Source: WJMD01 sp964596015
GTDB lineage: Bacteria; Joyebacterota; Joyebacteria; Joyebacterales; Joyebacteraceae
Reading direction: 5' to 3'
DNA length: 15,387 nt
Assembly: GCA_964596015.1 (NCBI GenBank)
Contig: CAZQSB010000050.1
Location: 1-15,387, forward strand
Position 1 is the stretch's first letter. Each line of letters begins with the position of its first letter. Positions 1 through 6,457 of this stretch are shown piece after piece. Made by a program: the position numbers and the translations under genes. The notes below the pieces were generated by a model that worked only from the letters and a program-made list of their open reading frames with translations, was not told where the DNA came from and searched no databases.

Positions 1-111
1 AGGAGGCGGAAGCCTGGTCGCGGGGACATCTTCACGATACGCCACATGGTGACTGGCTGTCAACCATAACTTGCGCGGGACGGTCTGGTGGAAGTGAGAG
101 CCGCAGTCCGT

Positions 112-1542
112 TTAGTTGATATACCCCAGCGAGCGGAGTCGTTCCTCGAGGTTCCTGTCGGTCCGGACCTCCCCCGTCGCGGTGCGACGGCCCGGCCGGG
201 GCTTCAGGCTCCGAAGCGTCGCCATGAGGTCCTCCCGCCTGCGCGAGAGCTCCGCGGGCGGCGGCGGAGCGCCCTCGACGTCCTCGAGCGTACTCGAGCC
301 GTCGCTTCCGAGCGTAAGGCGGAGGTCGTCGACACGAAGCGTGACGTAGGCGGTCGTGAGATACGAGGCTTTGAGGTCGGGAGCGACGGCGTGCAGCTTC
401 CTCCTGAGAGGCAGGCTGGGCCCCGCGTACTCGGCCAGAAGCGGCCGGTTCTGGAGCGCCGGGGGCCCCAGGAGGGAACGGCTCCTGACGCTGTCGCCGT
501 CGGGCTCGAGCCCAGCGAGGTCGAGCACGGTGTCGTAGAGGTCGGAGAGCATGACGGGGTCGTCGCGCAGGCCGGGCTCGAGAAGCCCGGGGGCCCGGAT
601 GACGAGCGGCACGTCCAGAAGCTCCTCGTACACGCCGAACTGGTGCTCGAGGAAGCCGTGCTCGCCGATGAGTTCGCCGTGATCCGAGGTCACGATGACG
701 ACGGTGTCGTCGTAGCGGTCGTGCGCCTTGAGCGCGGCCACGACCGCGCCGAGCAGACTGTCGGAGTGCGCCACATCGCCCGCGTACATCCTGCGGACGC
801 GGTCCCAGTCGGCGTCCTCGAGGTCCTTGAGCCCGGTGTTCACAGAATCGGCGAAAGCGCTCCGAACGGACTCCCACGGCGCGACGTCCGGAAGGTAGCG
901 CTCGCGGTACGTGCCGGTGGGCGCGTACGGAAGATGCGCCTCGAGGATGTTGACGAACATCAGGAACGGCTCGTCGTCGCGGGTCCGATCGAGCCACCGG
1001 TCGATGACATCCACGGTCTCGCCCCCGCCCTGGTCCGGGGCGGAGAAGGCGCGACCCAGGATCCTCGGGTCGACGTACTGCTCGTCGAACCCGCGCAGGA
1101 CGCCGGTCAGCTCGTCGGTCAGCCACGGGTTGCTGAAGAAAGCCATGGTGCGGTAGCCGGCCTCGTGAAGGCGCTCGGCCATCGTCGCGCCGGAGTAGCT
1201 GAAGCGCCAGTTGTGGCCGGTGCACCCGTGGGTCGAGGGGAACTCTCCTGTGAAGATCGACGCGTGGGACGGCACCGTCCAGGGCGCGTTCGACCACGCG
1301 CTCGTGAAGCTCGTCCCCTCGTTTGCGAGGCGGTCGAGCGACGGGGTCAGCGGCTCGCCGGGTCGCCCGGGCACGCTCTCCCCCGCGAAGTCGTCCCGCA
1401 CGGTGTCGAGGACGACGAGCACGATGTTCGGCGAGGTCCTCGCGGGCGCGGAGCAGGAAGCGAGCAGGAACGCGAGGACGACGGCTACCGCGACGGCGAG
1501 GGCGGCGACTGCGAGTCGCGAGGGCGAGAGCGTTCGGAGCAT
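112..1542 (-). CDS. Sulfatase/alkaline-phosphatase-superfamily lipoprotein, Thr at the nucleophile position (copy 1)
   Basis: This 476-residue exported lipoprotein has a hydrophobic leader (about residues 9-29) and a lipobox ending LLASC, with Cys30 as the lipidated residue. The sulfatase fold is shown by LDTVRDD (45-51), the signature region NAPWTVPSHASIFTG (85-99), EAHLPY (201-206), and the metal site TSDHGE (285-290), followed by GEHGFLEHQFG. In classical sulfatases the signature starts with Cys or Ser, which is converted to formylglycine; here that position is Thr89, and the usual Arg is His93. Sulfatase activity is therefore uncertain. A phosphotransferase or phosphodiesterase using Thr as nucleophile, as in LtaS/EptA-type relatives, is an alternative. 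The substrate is unknown. The ATG is supported by AGGAGG 8 nt upstream. It is the downstream member of a tandem pair; the neighbouring copy (1754-3205) is very similar. The C-terminus ends LRSLGYIN. Confidence 0.88.
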   Translation of the reverse strand: MLRTLSPSRLAVAALAVAVAVVLAFLLASCSAPARTSPNIVLVVLDTVRDDFAGESVPGRPGEPLTPSLDRLANEGTSFTSAWSNAPWTVPSHASIFTGEFPSTHGCTGHNWRFSYSGATMAERLHEAGYRTMAFFSNPWLTDELTGVLRGFDEQYVDPRILGRAFSAPDQGGGETVDVIDRWLDRTRDDEPFLMFVNILEAHLPYAPTGTYRERYLPDVAPWESVRSAFADSVNTGLKDLEDADWDRVRRMYAGDVAHSDSLLGAVVAALKAHDRYDDTVVIVTSDHGELIGEHGFLEHQFGVYEELLDVPLVIRAPGLLEPGLRDDPVMLSDLYDTVLDLAGLEPDGDSVRSRSLLGPPALQNRPLLAEYAGPSLPLRRKLHAVAPDLKASYLTTAYVTLRVDDLRLTLGSDGSSTLEDVEGAPPPPAELSRRREDLMATLRSLKPRPGRRTATGEVRTDRNLEERLRSLGYIN

Positions 1543-1556
1543 GGAGGTTCCCTCCT
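1543..1556 (-). promoter_or_regulatory. Ribosome binding site inside a small hairpin, copy-1 sulfatase gene
   Basis: Read on the minus strand, AGGAGG is followed by GAA and CCTCC directly before the ATG. GGAGG and CCTCC can form a perfect 5-bp stem with a 3-nt loop, which would hide the Shine-Dalgarno. That the site is an RBS is well supported; regulation by the hairpin is inference. Confidence 0.5.
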
Positions 1557-1753
1557 GCCAGGCGAGACACGACGTCCTCCGGTCCGCCGCGTCCGTGGCG
1601 AAGAAAGCGCCGCGGACCGGGGCGGAGACGGGAGCGTCCGATGTCTCCGTGAGCTGTGTTGCAGGAGGGTGTATCTAATCTGACTGAGGAGTCACTCAGA
1701 AGGTTGCATGCCTTTTTTCGGGGCGTGCGCTGACTGAAGGCCAGACGGTGAGG
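1543..1753. other. Spacer between the two sulfatase genes
   Basis: This 211-nt spacer holds no gene I can support. It contains a TGACT-GAGG-AGTCA inverted repeat (1681-1694), overlapped by CTGAG-GAGTCA-CTCAG. It also has a stem-loop at 1706-1728 (arms GCATGCC and GGCGTGC with one G-T pair, T-rich loop on the plus strand). The stem-loop lies 26 nt after the stop of the copy-2 gene and could slow or end transcription, but it lacks a U tail on the minus strand, so I do not call a terminator. No convincing promoter for copy 1 was seen. Confidence 0.4.
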
Positions 1754-3205
1754 TCAGTTGATGTACCCCAGTGAGCGGAGGCGTTCCTGGAGGTCTTCGT
1801 CGGCCTCGAGGTCGGCCGATGAGGCCGCGGTGACGGGATGCGGAAGGAACCGGCGGAGGGCCATGGCGATCTCCCTCCCCCGCGTCTGGAGTTCTTCCTG
1901 CGTCATGGGCTCGTCGGAGAAGTCCTCGAGGCGGTTCGAGCCGTCGCTTCCGACGGTGAGCCTCCAGTCCCCGACGCGGACCGTCGAGTAGGCGGTCTTG
2001 AGGAACGGCTCGTCGAGTTCGGGCGCGAGCTCGTGGACCTTCACGAGGAGCGGCGAGCTGGGCCCCGCGTACTCGGCGACGATGGGCCGGTCGTCCGGCA
2101 GGGGCTCGCCGAGAAGCGTGTGGCTCACCTCGGGCTCGACCCGCGACTCGAGCCCTGCGAGGTCGAGGACCGTCGCGTAGAGGTCGGTAAGCATGACCGG
2201 ATCGTTCCTGACGCCCGCCTCCAGGTGCCCCGGCGCCCGGATGGCCAGCGGCACCGCCAGAAGCTCCTCGTAGACGCCGAACTGGTGCTCGAAGAAACCG
2301 TACTCGCCGATGAGCTCGCCGTGGTCCGAGGTCACGATGATGACGGCATCGTCGTAGACGTCGTGGCGCCTGAGCGACTGGACGAGCATGCCGAAGAGGC
2401 TGTCGGCCGCGTTCACGTCGCCCGCGTACATCCGCCGGACGTGCTCCCAGTCGACGTCCTCCCAGTCCTTCAGGCCGACGTTCACCGAATCGGCCATCTC
2501 GCCCCGGACGACCTCGCGGGGGCCGACCTCGGGCAGGTACGCCTCACGGTAGTACGAGGGCGGCGCGTACGGCAGGTGCGCCTCGAGAATGTTCACGAAC
2601 ATGAGGAACGGCGCATCGTCCTCGCGCCCCTCGAGCCACCGCTCGACGAACCCGATGGTCTCGGGTCCCCCCTGCGTCGGAATGGAGAGGACCTCGCTCC
2701 CGAACCGGGGGTCGACGTACTGCTCGTCGAACCCGCGCATGATGCCGGTCAGGCGATCGGTGAGCCAGGGATTGCTGAAGAACGCGACCGTGGTATAGCC
2801 GGATTCGTTCAGCCGCTCTGCGAGCGTCGGCCCGGGATATTCGAACTTCCAGTTGTAGCCGGTGCACTTGTGGGTGGACGGGTAGCGTCCGGTCAGAAGC
2901 GAGGCGTGCGACGGCACGGTCCACGGGGCGTTCGCGTACGCGTGCGTGAAGTCGACGCCTTCCGCGGCAACGCGGTCGAACCACGGTGTGAGCGGCTCGC
3001 CCGGGTACCCCGGAACGTCGATCCCGACGTAGTCGTCGCGGACGGTGTCGAGGACGACGATGACGATGTCGGGTCTGGGGTCGGCCGGCTCGCTGCAGGA
3101 GGTGAGCAGCAACGCCGCGGAGACGATGAGCACAAAGAGAACGAAAGATGCCATGAAACCCCGTCTTCCCGCACCCGTCGACCGGCCGCCGTCCGTTCCG
3201 TTCAT
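1754..3205 (-). CDS. Sulfatase/alkaline-phosphatase-superfamily lipoprotein, Thr at the nucleophile position (copy 2)
   Basis: This is a 483-residue paralogue of the 112-1542 product. The leader (about 20-36) ends in the lipobox LLTSC with Cys37 lipidated. The same ordered motifs follow: LDTVRDD (52-58), NAPWTVPSHASLLTG (92-106), EAHLPY, TSDHGE (about 292-297) and FEHQFGVYEE, and the tail ends LRSLGYIN. The formylglycine position is Thr96 and the signature Arg is His100, exactly as in copy 1, so the substitution is a fixed feature of the pair and not a sequencing error. I chose the ATG at 3205 because GGAGGAG (3211-3217) sits 5 nt upstream. An ATG 27 nt further up (3232) has only GAGGGG about 9 nt away. 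Reaction and substrate are unknown; an exported hydrolase or transferase acting on sulfate or phosphate esters is the family-level expectation. Confidence 0.88.
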   Translation of the reverse strand: MNGTDGGRSTGAGRRGFMASFVLFVLIVSAALLLTSCSEPADPRPDIVIVVLDTVRDDYVGIDVPGYPGEPLTPWFDRVAAEGVDFTHAYANAPWTVPSHASLLTGRYPSTHKCTGYNWKFEYPGPTLAERLNESGYTTVAFFSNPWLTDRLTGIMRGFDEQYVDPRFGSEVLSIPTQGGPETIGFVERWLEGREDDAPFLMFVNILEAHLPYAPPSYYREAYLPEVGPREVVRGEMADSVNVGLKDWEDVDWEHVRRMYAGDVNAADSLFGMLVQSLRRHDVYDDAVIIVTSDHGELIGEYGFFEHQFGVYEELLAVPLAIRAPGHLEAGVRNDPVMLTDLYATVLDLAGLESRVEPEVSHTLLGEPLPDDRPIVAEYAGPSSPLLVKVHELAPELDEPFLKTAYSTVRVGDWRLTVGSDGSNRLEDFSDEPMTQEELQTRGREIAMALRRFLPHPVTAASSADLEADEDLQERLRSLGYIN

Positions 3206-3217
3206 CCCGTCTCCTCC
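3206..3217 (-). promoter_or_regulatory. Ribosome binding site deciding the copy-2 sulfatase start
   Basis: GGAGGAG with a 5-nt gap to the ATG at 3205 favours that start over the upstream in-frame ATG at 3232. Confidence 0.6.
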
Positions 3218-3290
3218 GTCATGGTGCCGCATGACCCGTTACCCCTCACATCCTAGCATCAGGGGCCCCGCGCCGCAATCGGCCGGCGTC

Positions 3291-3458
3291 TCAGTCGCTG
3301 TCTGCGTTGACGAGGTGAATGGCCCGCCTGACACCGATGAAAAGCGAGGCGCCGATGACGAGCGCGCGGCGCGTGGCGTCCAGAGGACGCGTCACGGCGA
3401 GGACGATCAACGCCACGCAGACCGCGAGCATGAACCAGTCGAAGACCTTCCGTCCCAT
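3291..3458 (-). CDS. Two-helix membrane miniprotein
   Basis: This 55-residue hypothetical protein has two hydrophobic helices (about residues 8-23 and 31-44) joined by a short basic, polar loop (RPLDATRR). It has no recognisable domain. The start is well fixed: ATG at 3456-3458 is preceded at 7 nt by GAGGAG (3466-3471). The stop codon of the upstream hydrolase gene lies only 2 nt before this ATG, so its Shine-Dalgarno is inside the hydrolase gene and translation is probably coupled. A longer reading frame upstream (to 3494) exists but overlaps the hydrolase and lacks such a signal. It could be a membrane partner for the hydrolase or for the membrane protein two genes upstream; this is inferred from position only. 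Confidence 0.7.
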   Translation of the reverse strand: MGRKVFDWFMLAVCVALIVLAVTRPLDATRRALVIGASLFIGVRRAIHLVNADSD

Positions 3459-3460
3459 CG

Positions 3461-4372
3461 TCACGCTCCTCGCGCCGCGCCACCCGCTGTGCACGGCGGG
3501 ACCGGCCGCCTCGGCAGCCTGCGCGTGAACCGCGGTTCTCGCGCGGGCGGCGGGGTCCTGGTCGGAGGCTCGCTCACCGGCAGCGTCCGGGGCTCGAGCA
3601 CCCTCGGGATGGCGCTGCCCAGGAGCGTCGCCACCTGCCGGACGGCCCGGCGGTCCTTCCAGTAGTCGGAGTGGCGGTTCCCGGAGAGGTCGCGCGAGCG
3701 GGACGGGTAGCTCACGGGGTGCCCGTGAAGCCCGACCGCCTCGAGCGAGTCCCCGGGCTCCATGCCCAGCAGCTGTGCCGCCGCCTGCCCCACGGGAAAC
3801 GCGAAGCGGAGGATGCGGTCATCATCCGAGAAGTAGACGTGCCGGTGCAGGGGACGAAGCGCCGAGCGCCGGAGCAGTCCGCCGACCTCGAGGAGGTCGT
3901 GCGGCACGGCCGCCGCCATCAGGACGACCACGCGCACGACCGCCCGCGACGCCTTGAGCCAGGAGAGGTCCTCCAGGAGCTCGAGGATGACGCGGCAGCC
4001 GAGCGAGTGGCCGACCAGCGTGAGCTCGATGGGTCCGCCGCCCGGCCCGCGCAGCTTCGAGACGAACCCCGCCAGGTGCCCGGCCGAGTCGCGAGCAACC
4101 GGGATCTTCCAGGGGTACGAGGCCGCCGAGAAGATGCCCCAGTCGGCGTCGCCGGGCCAGTAGACCCGGCCCGCCGGGGGGAACCTCGCCGGGAGCATTC
4201 GGAGGAAGGCGTCGAACGAGCGCCGCGCGTCGTCGGTGTCGGCGTTGTACCCGTGAACCAGCAGCACGACGTGCCGTCGCCCGTCCAGCCAGCCGTCGGG
4301 CGTCGCGCGCGGAGCGCCGACGACGCCGCCTGTGCCCTCCTCGCGGACCGAGATGTCGCCTGCGGCCGGCAT
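3461..4372 (-). CDS. Alpha/beta-hydrolase-fold serine hydrolase (esterase/lipase-like)
   Basis: This is a 303-residue protein with an alpha/beta-hydrolase core. VVLLVHGYN (35-43) gives the HG oxyanion-hole strand, LTLVGHSLGCR (117-127) holds the nucleophile elbow with Ser123, DDD at 183-185 offers the acid, and His234 (GNRHSDYW) is a candidate catalytic base. The form resembles the DUF900-type hydrolases with an HGYN motif. No signal peptide is visible, so it is probably cytosolic or membrane-associated through partners. The C-terminal 40 residues are Pro/Arg-rich and probably disordered. Its ATG is 4 nt after the stop of the upstream membrane-protein gene, and the downstream miniprotein starts 2 nt after its own stop, so the three genes look like one translational unit. 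The substrate is unknown. A GAGGGA about 11 nt upstream is a modest RBS. Confidence 0.82.
   Translation of the reverse strand: MPAAGDISVREEGTGGVVGAPRATPDGWLDGRRHVVLLVHGYNADTDDARRSFDAFLRMLPARFPPAGRVYWPGDADWGIFSAASYPWKIPVARDSAGHLAGFVSKLRGPGGGPIELTLVGHSLGCRVILELLEDLSWLKASRAVVRVVVLMAAAVPHDLLEVGGLLRRSALRPLHRHVYFSDDDRILRFAFPVGQAAAQLLGMEPGDSLEAVGLHGHPVSYPSRSRDLSGNRHSDYWKDRRAVRQVATLLGSAIPRVLEPRTLPVSEPPTRTPPPAREPRFTRRLPRRPVPPCTAGGAARGA
3466..3471 (-). promoter_or_regulatory. Ribosome binding site of the miniprotein, within the hydrolase gene
   Basis: GAGGAG lies 7 nt before ATG 3458 and inside the 3' end of the hydrolase reading frame. This decides the start and suggests translational coupling. Confidence 0.6.
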
Positions 4373-4376
4373 GATG

Positions 4377-5360
4377 CTAGCGGTCCCTCAGGCTCTTCAG
4401 GGAGACGACGAGGTCGCGCGTGACGGGGGCCAGGAACCCGCCGAGGATGCCGGCGGCGACCCAGATGACCTTCTGCCATGTCGTCGCCACGACCATCGGC
4501 GCATACAGACTGATGCCGCCGTAGATGATGACGACGCTCAGCACGATGGCCGTGACCTTGATGCGTCTCGACCACGCGGCCTGCATGGAGATCTGGAGCG
4601 CGTCCAGTGAGCGCTGGATGGATTGGTAGACGCGGTTCCGGGCGTCCACGACGTCGGTGTCGGACGGATACGGTCCGCCGCTTCCCTCGAGGCTCTTGTG
4701 GGCCGCTATGAGGAGCTCGACGTCGGAGGGCCGTGCCTTCCTCGCGAGCGACCGGAGAAGCCACCGGTGCTCCACCGGATCGTCGAGGGCGGCCGAGGCG
4801 GCCGCGTGGAGCTGCCCCGCGACGCCGTCGGCGTGGAGCGAGAAGAGGGCTCCCGCGTCGCCGCCGGCGGCAAGGTCGATGAGCCGCTCGCGGACCTCCC
4901 CGTAGGTCGAGCCCTCGACCATCTCGTCGCGGTAGGTCGCCCGGGCGTGCTCGACGGCGGGCCGAAGCCAGCGCCCGATGACGAACGAGCGCTGGAAGGC
5001 GGCCCGGACCGGGAAGACGTCCTTCACGATCTGGATGAGGGCCATGGTGAGAATGCCGACGCCGAACAGGACGATGGCGGCCGGCCAGATGATGATGACG
5101 AAGCGCCGGAAGGTGAACTCGACTGCGGTGACGGGCCCGCCGCCCCGGCGGACCTCGAAGCCCTCTCCCTCGCGCTCGGCCATGGGGACGAAGCGGTCCC
5201 GGGCGGGCGTCTCGGCGGGCGCCTCCTCCGTGACGGCGGTCGTCTCCTCGACCGGAGCTGCCGCCTCCTCCCCCGCCTCCTGCGCCGGCACCGGCGGCGC
5301 CGACATCAGAAGAACGAACAGAAGGAGCGCGAGCGCGCCTCGCATGCGTCGTGTGGTCAT
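4377..5360 (-). CDS. Signal-peptide membrane protein of unknown function
   Basis: This is a 327-residue protein that I do not recognise. It opens with a signal peptide (MTTRRMRG, hydrophobic run 9-20, likely cleavage after PVPAQ at about 27). An acidic, Ala/Glu/Pro-rich stretch (28-55) follows. Then come a transmembrane helix (about 87-111), a soluble helical region (112-265), and two C-terminal helices (about 268-287 and 296-313). The soluble part has alternating charged and Leu/Ala residues. The ATG at 5360 has GGAGG 5 nt upstream; the open frame continues to 5651 but overlaps purM and is Arg/Pro-rich noise. The 50-nt gap to purM and the 4-nt gap to the hydrolase suggest co-transcription with both. 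The arrangement of helices loosely recalls MotA/ExbB-type proton-channel subunits, but I see no supporting motif. Confidence 0.72.
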   Translation of the reverse strand: MTTRRMRGALALLLFVLLMSAPPVPAQEAGEEAAAPVEETTAVTEEAPAETPARDRFVPMAEREGEGFEVRRGGGPVTAVEFTFRRFVIIIWPAAIVLFGVGILTMALIQIVKDVFPVRAAFQRSFVIGRWLRPAVEHARATYRDEMVEGSTYGEVRERLIDLAAGGDAGALFSLHADGVAGQLHAAASAALDDPVEHRWLLRSLARKARPSDVELLIAAHKSLEGSGGPYPSDTDVVDARNRVYQSIQRSLDALQISMQAAWSRRIKVTAIVLSVVIIYGGISLYAPMVVATTWQKVIWVAAGILGGFLAPVTRDLVVSLKSLRDR

Positions 5361-5410
5361 GGTGCCTCCAGAGGAATCCTCACTCCCGGGAGGCGCGATG
5401 GGCTCTGATG

Positions 5411-6439
5411 TCAGTCCAGGATGACGCGACGCCGGCCTTCGCGGACCTCGCCGATCTGATGGACGATCTCGCCGCGCTCCGTAAGCGACGCCCTGATGCG
5501 GTCGGCGTCGCCCTGCGCGACGATGAGCACGTAGCCTACGCCCATGTTGAACGTGCGATAGGCCTCGTTCTTCGGAAGCTCCCCGATGCCGACGAGGAGG
5601 TCGAAGATCGGGAACGGCTGCCACGTGGTCGTGTCGATGTGCGCCTCGCATCCGTCGGGAAGCGAGCGCGCGACGTTGTCGATGAGTCCCCCGCCCGTGA
5701 TGTGCGCCATGCCGTGGAGCGCGGGGTCGCCCAGGAGCGGCTCGACGGCCGTCAGGTACTCGCGGTGGACGGCCAGGAGGGCATCGCCAACGGTGCCCTC
5801 AAGCTCCGGCACCTCGGTATCGACATCCCAGCCCTGGACAGCGAAGCACAGATGCCGCGCGAGCGAGTAGCCGTTCGTGTGAAGTCCGGTGGAGGGAAGT
5901 CCGAGCAGGACGTCGCCGGGCTGAACCGGTTCTGCGCTCTCAAGCTCGCTCTTCCTGGCCAGCCCGATCATGCATCCGACGAGGTCGATCTCGCCCTCGC
6001 AGTAGACGCCCGGCATCTCGGCCGTCTCGCCCGCCACGAGGGAGCAGCCGACCGCCCTGCAGGCCTCGGCCATGCCGCCGACGGCCTCGGCGACGACCGC
6101 AGGCTCGAGGTTTGTGGTGGCGAAGTAATCTGCGAAGAGAACAGGCCGCGCCCGCGAGACCAGCAGGTCGTCGGTGCAGTGGTTCACAAGGTCGGCGCCG
6201 ACCGAGGCGTAGGATGAGGCCATCACGGCGACCTTCAGCTTCGTGCCGACGCCGTCGATCGTCATGGCGAGCACGTCGCCGCGCTCGTCGCCGACGGCGT
6301 CGAACATGCCGGCGAACGCGCCGAACTCACCGAGGACCCGCGCGCCCCACGTGGAGCGCACGGACTCCTTCATCCGCTCGACGGCTTCCATACCGGCGTC
6401 GATGTTGACGCCTGAGTTGGAGTAGGTGTTTTTGGGCAT
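5411..6439 (-). CDS. purM: Phosphoribosylformylglycinamidine cyclo-ligase (AIR synthetase)
   Basis: PurM catalyses the ATP-dependent ring closure of formylglycinamidine ribonucleotide to aminoimidazole ribonucleotide, the fifth step of purine synthesis, in the cytoplasm. The 342 residues match the usual length. Family motifs appear in order: Y-S-N-S-G-V-N-I near the N-terminus, DGVGTKLKVA, an HCTDDLL segment where many PurM proteins have CVNDI, DYFA, GETAEMPG, GLPSTGLHTNGYS and HITGGG. The ATG at 6439 lies 18 nt after the stop of the sigma-54 activator gene. Its RBS is weak (AGGGA about 9 nt away, and GTGGAAG abutting the ATG). The gene is clearly GC-rich, unlike the activator gene just upstream. 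It probably shares a transcript with the membrane-protein and hydrolase genes downstream. Only the purM step is present here, with no other pur genes in the window. Confidence 0.96.
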   Translation of the reverse strand: MPKNTYSNSGVNIDAGMEAVERMKESVRSTWGARVLGEFGAFAGMFDAVGDERGDVLAMTIDGVGTKLKVAVMASSYASVGADLVNHCTDDLLVSRARPVLFADYFATTNLEPAVVAEAVGGMAEACRAVGCSLVAGETAEMPGVYCEGEIDLVGCMIGLARKSELESAEPVQPGDVLLGLPSTGLHTNGYSLARHLCFAVQGWDVDTEVPELEGTVGDALLAVHREYLTAVEPLLGDPALHGMAHITGGGLIDNVARSLPDGCEAHIDTTTWQPFPIFDLLVGIGELPKNEAYRTFNMGVGYVLIVAQGDADRIRASLTERGEIVHQIGEVREGRRRVILD

Positions 6440-6457
6440 CTTCCACTGTCCCTGAAC

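Noticed and set aside
88..1683. 531-codon plus-strand open frame opposite the copy-1 sulfatase
   Set aside because: It is antisense to a gene with clear motifs, its product is Arg/Glu/Val-rich without any domain, and long antisense frames are expected at this GC content.
1706..1728. Rho-independent terminator after the copy-2 sulfatase gene
   Set aside because: A 7-bp stem exists, but the T run is in the loop and no U tract follows on the minus strand.
1838..3256. 472-codon plus-strand open frame opposite the copy-2 sulfatase
   Set aside because: Same codon-shadow pattern as the frame opposite copy 1; no family features.
5361..5651. N-terminal extension of the membrane-protein gene
   Set aside because: It overlaps purM, is Arg/Pro/His-rich, and the ATG at 5360 has a good RBS and a signal peptide.
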